A DNA stretch of 64,000 nt from Anaerolineae bacterium. GTDB taxonomy: Bacteria > Chloroflexota > Anaerolineae > Aggregatilineales > UBA2796. The notes under the pieces were generated by a model. The model searched no databases. It was not told the origin of the DNA and saw nothing but the letters and a program-made list of their open reading frames with translations. Shown here one piece after another: positions 59,802-64,000 of this stretch (the stretch's first letter is position 1; every line of letters starts with the position of its first letter). The stretch is taken from contig JAHBVJ010000021.1 in NCBI GenBank assembly GCA_019637615.1, forward strand, positions 62,001 to 126,000. Reading direction: 5' to 3'. The position numbers were made by a program, and so were the translations under genes.

Positions 59802-61502
59802 ATGCTCTCCGACCTAGAAATTGCGCAACGTGCGACGCTGAAACCTATTGCCGAGATCGCCGCCCAGATGGGGTTGAGCGCGGATGACTACGATCTCTAT
59901 GGCAGCCCGCACGTCGCCAAACTGCGCCTCGAATCGCTGGACAAGCTCAAGGATCGCCCGACCGCCAAATATATTGTGGTCACCGCGATCACGCCCACGC
60001 CGCTCGGTGAAGGCAAATCCACCACCACCGTTGGATTAGGGCAAGCTTTCCAGCATATTGGCAAAAAAGCCATCATCACGCTGCGGCAGCCCTCGCAAGG
60101 CCCAACCTTCGGCATCAAGGGCGGCGCGGCGGGCGGCGGCTACTCGCAGGTCGTGCCGATGGAAACCTTCAATCTGCATCTGACGGGCGACATCCACGCG
60201 GTAACGGCGGCGAATAACTTGTTGGCGGCCATGATCGACAACCGCTTGCTGCGCGGCAATCCGCTGAACATCGATGTGGACGCCATCACGTGGAAGCGCG
60301 TATTGGACGTAAACGACCGCGCCCTGCGCCAGATCGTAATCGGCCTTGGCGGCAAGACCGAAGGCGGCGTGACGCGTGAGGCGGGCTTTGACATCGCCGT
60401 CGCCAGCGAAGTCATGGCGATCCTCGCGCTGACCACTTCGCTCAAGGATATGCGCGAACGCTTCGGACGCATTGTGATCGGGCTGACCAACGACAAAAAA
60501 CCCGTGACGGCGGAACAGATCGGCGCGGCGGGCGCGATGACGGTGCTGATGAAAGAGGCCATCCGCCCGAATCTACTGCAAACGCTGGAAAACACGCCCG
60601 CCATCGTCCACGCGGGGCCGTTCGCCAACATCGCACATGGCAACAGCAGCATTCTGGGGGACATGTTCGCCAGCAAGTGCGCGGATTACCTGCTGACCGA
60701 GGCGGGTTTCGGCGCGGACATCGGCGCAGAGAAATTCTTCGACATCAAGTGCCGGAACAGCGGCCTCTCGCCCGACGCGGCGGTGCTGGTCGTGACGATT
60801 CGCGCGATCAAGGCTCACAGCGGCAATTACAAGGTCGTGGCGGGCAAACCACTGCCGCCCGCACTGCTGGAAAAGAACGTGCGCGATGTCGAGATCGGCG
60901 CGGCGAACATGATCAAGCACATCGAGAATATCAAGCTATTCGGCGTCACGCCCGTGGTCGCGATCAACGCCTTCGACAGCGACCATCCCGAAGAGATCGA
61001 AGCCATCAAGCGGATCGCGGTGGAAGCAGGCGCGCTCGGCGCATCAGTGGCGCGTCACTGGGCGGATGGCGGGCGCGGCGCGATGGAATTGGCGGAGATG
61101 GTCGTCACGGCCTGCGACAAACCCAACCAGTTCAAATTCCTGTATGACGTGCAACTGCCGATCAAGCAGAAGATCGAGGCCATCGCGACCAAAGTCTATG
61201 GCGCGGCGGGCGTTTCGTATGAACCGCTGGCAGATCGCCAGATTCGCGATTACGAAGCCAATGGGTTCGGCAAGCTGCCGATCTGCATGGCGAAGACGCA
61301 CCTCAGCCTCAGCCACGATCCGACGCTGAAGGGCGCGCCGTCTGGCTTCACGCTCCCGATCCGCGAAGTACGGGCGAGTGTAGGCGCGGGCTTCATCTAT
61401 CCGCTGTGTGGCGAGATGCGCACCATGCCGGGGCTGCCGGAACATCCTGCCGCCGAAGCCGTCGATATTGACGAAAACGGTAACGTCGTCGGTCTGTTCT
61501 GA
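59802..61502 (+). CDS. fhs: Formate-tetrahydrofolate ligase
   Basis: 566 residues, the normal length. ATP site TPTPLGEGKSTTTVGLGQA (about 65-83), RQPSQGPTFGIKGGAAGGGY, FNLHLTGDIHAVTAANNLLAAMIDNR and a C-terminal GAGFIYPLCGEMRTMPGLP are hallmark sequences. It makes 10-formyl-tetrahydrofolate from formate, ATP and THF in the cytoplasm, feeding purine and one-carbon metabolism. AAGGAACG lies ahead of the ATG. No folD or other folate gene is beside it; a terminator follows at 61526. Confidence 0.96.
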   Translation: MLSDLEIAQRATLKPIAEIAAQMGLSADDYDLYGSPHVAKLRLESLDKLKDRPTAKYIVVTAITPTPLGEGKSTTTVGLGQAFQHIGKKAIITLRQPSQGPTFGIKGGAAGGGYSQVVPMETFNLHLTGDIHAVTAANNLLAAMIDNRLLRGNPLNIDVDAITWKRVLDVNDRALRQIVIGLGGKTEGGVTREAGFDIAVASEVMAILALTTSLKDMRERFGRIVIGLTNDKKPVTAEQIGAAGAMTVLMKEAIRPNLLQTLENTPAIVHAGPFANIAHGNSSILGDMFASKCADYLLTEAGFGADIGAEKFFDIKCRNSGLSPDAAVLVVTIRAIKAHSGNYKVVAGKPLPPALLEKNVRDVEIGAANMIKHIENIKLFGVTPVVAINAFDSDHPEEIEAIKRIAVEAGALGASVARHWADGGRGAMELAEMVVTACDKPNQFKFLYDVQLPIKQKIEAIATKVYGAAGVSYEPLADRQIRDYEANGFGKLPICMAKTHLSLSHDPTLKGAPSGFTLPIREVRASVGAGFIYPLCGEMRTMPGLPEHPAAEAVDIDENGNVVGLF

Positions 61503-61525
61503 TTGGACAATATGCATATTGTAGT

Positions 61526-61556
61526 GGCGTGGGGAGAGTATCCTCACGCCGTTTTT
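61526..61556 (+). terminator. Rho-independent terminator after fhs
   Basis: GGCGTGGGG pairs with CCTCACGCC (one G-T pair), 7-base loop, then G and TTTTT at 61552-61556. Confidence 0.88.
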
Positions 61557-61971
61557 ACTTTGGAGGATGCCAACCCGCTGCCACCCACGCTTGCCTGACT
61601 GTCACTGCAATCACATTGTTAAGTTGCAGTGTGACAACGGTTGCCCGACCACAAGTGGTTAACCCAATAATCTGTGTTCCGTCTTCGCTCCACACGAAGT
61701 GTTCTTTCCATTGCTGTCTACGAGGATTGAATAGTGCCACCTCTGCACCAGTCACTACATCGTATCCAACCATGTGATCGCTTTTAAACCCATTACACAT
61801 ACGGCAGGCTAACCAGAGATTGTCCTCGTCATCTGTCCCGCCGCGAGCAATAGGGATAAGATGATCGATCTCTAGCGGTCCAAATACATACTGCTGCTTG
61901 CTCTGACAATAGCCACAGCGATAGTCGGCTTGTGCTCGGATACGTTCCCGTAAATCTTCAGAAATGCTCAC
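61555..61971 (-). CDS. HNH endonuclease domain protein
   Basis: 138 residues from a GTG at 61971. HNH fold with zinc cysteines C19-x2-C22 and C56-x2-C59, catalytic H37 (LEIDHLIPIARGG), N51 and N60. The C-terminal 60 residues are beta-rich (WKEHFVWSEDGTQIIGLTTC). It starts inside the stop of the antitoxin-like gene as GTGA, so the two are translated together. Nicking or cutting of DNA is expected; the target is unknown. Such compact HNH proteins are frequent in cyanobacteria and Chloroflexota. Confidence 0.85.
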   Translation of the reverse strand: MSISEDLRERIRAQADYRCGYCQSKQQYVFGPLEIDHLIPIARGGTDDEDNLWLACRMCNGFKSDHMVGYDVVTGAEVALFNPRRQQWKEHFVWSEDGTQIIGLTTCGRATVVTLQLNNVIAVTVRQAWVAAGWHPPK

Positions 61972-62357
61972 GGCTCAAGCGGCTCTCGCAAACCACGCCG
62001 CACCGCTTCATTGAGCGCGTAAGCTTTGCGTAGTAAGCCCTGTTGATAGACTTGCATCAAAGCGAGGAGTTCAGGGCGTTCAGCTTCCGTCAAGGAGCCA
62101 GCTTGCTGTTTATCCAGCAGGTCGCTAATGCGCTGGTCTTGTTGGGCTTCCATTTGCGAACCTGCTACCGCCAATAATTCGGCATCGGAAAGTGCTGTTA
62201 CTGGTTTATCGGCGGCTAATTCTGTCCCAAGCGGTTGAAGCGAAATATCTAACGTGTTCACCAACACCTCGGCAAGATCCCGACCCGTCAGTCGCGCGAG
62301 TTGTATCGCACGACGATACGTTTCATCTGGCAGTGTCAAGGTTATTTGCATACTCAT
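61968..62357 (-). CDS. Antitoxin-like helical protein upstream of HNH gene
   Basis: 129 residues; AAGGAT lies seven bases before the ATG at 62357. The N-terminus (MQITLTLPDETYRRAIQLAR) has the strand-helix start of ribbon-helix-helix-type DNA-binding proteins. The rest is helical with charged and Ala/Leu-rich segments (SDAELLAVAGSQMEAQQDQR; ALMQVYQQGLLRKAYALNEA). The four-base overlap with the HNH gene implies joint synthesis, as in toxin-antitoxin pairs. Whether it neutralises or recruits the nuclease is not known. Confidence 0.6.
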   Translation of the reverse strand: MSMQITLTLPDETYRRAIQLARLTGRDLAEVLVNTLDISLQPLGTELAADKPVTALSDAELLAVAGSQMEAQQDQRISDLLDKQQAGSLTEAERPELLALMQVYQQGLLRKAYALNEAVRRGLREPLEP

Positions 62358-62476
62358 GGAGCATCCTTATCCGCCTATCTCAGAACCGTCGCTCGCCTTT
62401 CTACAGCGAAACTGTAGCATGAATCGCTGTCCCTAACCATTAATGCCATGAATCACTGACGGCTCACCAGTAATGG

Positions 62477-62514
62477 TAAAAAACTGATCCCATTGGTATA
62501 GCCAGCGGGATCAG
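62477..62514 (-). terminator. Rho-independent terminator of topA
   Basis: Read on the minus strand: CTGATCCC (62514-62507) pairs with GGGATCAG (62491-62484), 15-base loop, then TTTTTT. It lies 47 bases after the topA stop. Confidence 0.88.
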
Positions 62515-62560
62515 GTGAGTGCTGTAGAGAAGCAGGTAGGGACGTGGATAGGCGCGGTAC

Positions 62561-64000
62561 CTACCCTGCCTTTTTCTTCGCTGCCGGGCGCGAGATCGGC
62601 TTGGGTGTGCTGGCAGGTTTCTTCGCGGCAGGCTTTTTGTTCGCTGCTGGCTTCTTCACGGCTGCTTTGCCTGTCGCTTTGGCGGTGCTTGTCGCCTTGG
62701 TCGTGGTCTTTTTCGCGGCAGTTGCCTTCTTGCGGGCAGTTTTCGCGCTCGATGGTTGGCTGGCTTTCGCCGCGATCAGCTTGACCGCCGCGTCCAACGT
62801 TAACTGCTCTAGGTTCGTGCCGCGTGGCAGTGTCGCATTGACCTCGCCATGCTTCACATATGGACCGTAACGCCCCGACATCAAGACGATAGGCTGTCCA
62901 TCGCTCGGATGCTTGCCGATTTCTCTCAGCGCAGCAGCGGGCGCGCGGTTTGAGCGTGCCTTCGGCTGATTCAACAACTCGACTGCCCGCGCCAGCGTTA
63001 CCGTCAGCACATTATCCGTCGGCGCGAGGGAGCGGAACTCGTCGCCATGCTTGACGTAAGGGCCAAAACGCCCGACGTTGGCGACGATCTGCTTGCCGTC
63101 GGCGGGATGCTTGCCCAGATCGCGCGGGAGTTGCAGCAGATTGAGCGCGGTTTCCAGCGTCAGCGTTTCCGGCTTCATCCCGCGCAGCAGCGATGCCCGA
63201 CGCGGCGTTTCACCGTCACCATTGCTCTCGCCAAGCTGCACATACGGCCCGTAGCGCCCCGTCAGCACGAACACGGGCTTACCCGTCTTCGGATCGCGAC
63301 CAAGCGGTGCTGGCCCTTCATTCTTCTGCTGCAACAGCTTGAGCGCCGTTTCGTTGCCCAATTCCGCCGGAGCTAGATCGGGTGGCAGGGACACGCGCAA
63401 GGCTTCGTCCGTCGCTGCATTTTGCTGCTCCAGGTAGGGGCCGAATTTGCCGATCCGCACCCGCGCTTGCAGATCATCCAGCGTCAGCGCATGAACTTCA
63501 CGCGGATCAATGGATTGCGCTTTGGCCTCGACCTGTGTCTCCAGCCCCTGATCGCCCTGATAGAAATCGCGCAGATATTTCAGCGAGTCCGCGTTGCCCT
63601 CCGCGATGTCATCCAGCGTCTGCTCCATCCGCGCCGTGAACTGCACATCCACGAGGTCGGGAAAGTGCTTTTCCAAGAGCCGATTCACTGCCATCGCCGT
63701 GAAGGTGGGCACGAGCTGGTTGTTCACCTTGCTGACGTAGCCGCGATCCTGAATCGTGCCGATGATGGTGGCATACGTGCTCGGACGCCCTACGCCTTCG
63801 CGCTCCAAGGTCTGGATCAAGCTGGCCTCGGTGAAACGGTTGGGCGGCTGTGTCTCATGTTCCATCGGCTCAAGCTGCCGGCATTTCAGCGGATCGCCTG
63901 TCTTCATTGGCGGCAGCAAGACTTCCTGATCCTCAATCGCGGCGTCGGGATCATCGGAGCCTTCTACGTAGGCGCGAAAATAGCCGGGGAAGTCGATGCG
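62561..64000 (-). CDS. topA: DNA topoisomerase I, C-terminal part (runs off the right edge)
   Basis: 479 residues ending at 62561; the gene continues beyond 64000. The first part holds the type IA core motif GVGRPSTYATIIGTIQDRGYV; the active-site tyrosine is outside the window. Then at least four topoisomerase C-terminal repeats recur, each with G-[RK]-[FY]-G-P-Y (RIGKFGPYLE; GRYGPYVQLG; GRFGPYVKHG; GRYGPYVKHG). The tail (last 70 residues) is Lys/Ala-rich like histone H1 (KKTTTKATSTAKATGKAAVK). The enzyme relaxes negative supercoils. The 2-repeat to 4-repeat and basic tail form is common in Chloroflexota and actinobacteria. Confidence 0.93.
   Translation of the reverse strand, partial: RIDFPGYFRAYVEGSDDPDAAIEDQEVLLPPMKTGDPLKCRQLEPMEHETQPPNRFTEASLIQTLEREGVGRPSTYATIIGTIQDRGYVSKVNNQLVPTFTAMAVNRLLEKHFPDLVDVQFTARMEQTLDDIAEGNADSLKYLRDFYQGDQGLETQVEAKAQSIDPREVHALTLDDLQARVRIGKFGPYLEQQNAATDEALRVSLPPDLAPAELGNETALKLLQQKNEGPAPLGRDPKTGKPVFVLTGRYGPYVQLGESNGDGETPRRASLLRGMKPETLTLETALNLLQLPRDLGKHPADGKQIVANVGRFGPYVKHGDEFRSLAPTDNVLTVTLARAVELLNQPKARSNRAPAAALREIGKHPSDGQPIVLMSGRYGPYVKHGEVNATLPRGTNLEQLTLDAAVKLIAAKASQPSSAKTARKKATAAKKTTTKATSTAKATGKAAVKKPAANKKPAAKKPASTPKPISRPAAKKKAG

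Overview
The window reads as one contig of a GC-rich, heterotrophic member of the Chloroflexota, probably Anaerolineae-like. This is inferred from gene style only: carbohydrate ABC operons headed by LacI regulators, secreted DUF4397/PCuAC and heme-binding proteins, a cyclase-ATPase-TPR regulator, and dispersed CTCTCC/GGGGGTGAGGG palindromes. No rRNA, complete tRNA, CRISPR array, intact insertion sequence or replication origin was found. The window opens inside an acyltransferase-3 gene and closes inside topA.

Layout. 1-3.8 kb: acyltransferase, NarL-type regulator, PspA/IM30 and small membrane proteins. 3.8-5.6 kb: a repeat-rich patch with a three-unit TTACAnnTGTAA array, heptanucleotide repeats, four palindromic REP copies and a small helix-turn-helix gene. 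5.6-8.2 kb: an oligopeptide-type binding protein plus a single permease. 8.3-14.4 kb: housekeeping and secreted genes (dienelactone-hydrolase fold, PhyH dioxygenase, copper chaperone, aldo/keto reductase, cytochrome c, single-domain receiver). 14.4-18.1 kb: a cyclase-ATPase-TPR giant preceded by an unusual 9-mer array. 18.2-25.5 kb: a rhamnoside operon (LacI, two permeases, binding protein, GH78). 26-33 kb: ABC exporter, PfkB kinase, DUF2085, Wzm/Wzt-like export pair. 33.4-38.5 kb: secreted beta-propeller-like protein, two M42-type peptidases, glycerol kinase. 38.6-44.1 kb: an envelope-stress-like cassette (FecR-like acidic protein, HtrA, OmpR regulator, histidine kinase, triple-PDZ protein). 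45-53.2 kb: an L-arabinofuranoside operon (LacI, unclassified glycosidase-like protein, binding protein, two permeases, GH127). 53.2-57 kb: heme-binding membrane protein with its own two-component system. 57-64 kb: an AT-rich DUF2806 gene, GABA aminotransferase, formate-THF ligase, an antitoxin-like/HNH pair and topA.

How it fits together. The two sugar operons share one plan: a LacI repressor with palindromic operators at the promoter, a binding protein followed by a hairpin, two permeases, and a glycosidase acting on imported oligosaccharides. Neither encodes an ATPase, so a shared MsmK/UgpC-type ATPase elsewhere is likely. The strongest candidates for something undescribed are the glycosidase-like protein at 46271-47911, the 9-mer array at 14517-14698, the three-site operator-like array at 3999-4038, the HtrA/two-component/triple-PDZ cassette, and the antitoxin-like/HNH pair at 61555-62357.
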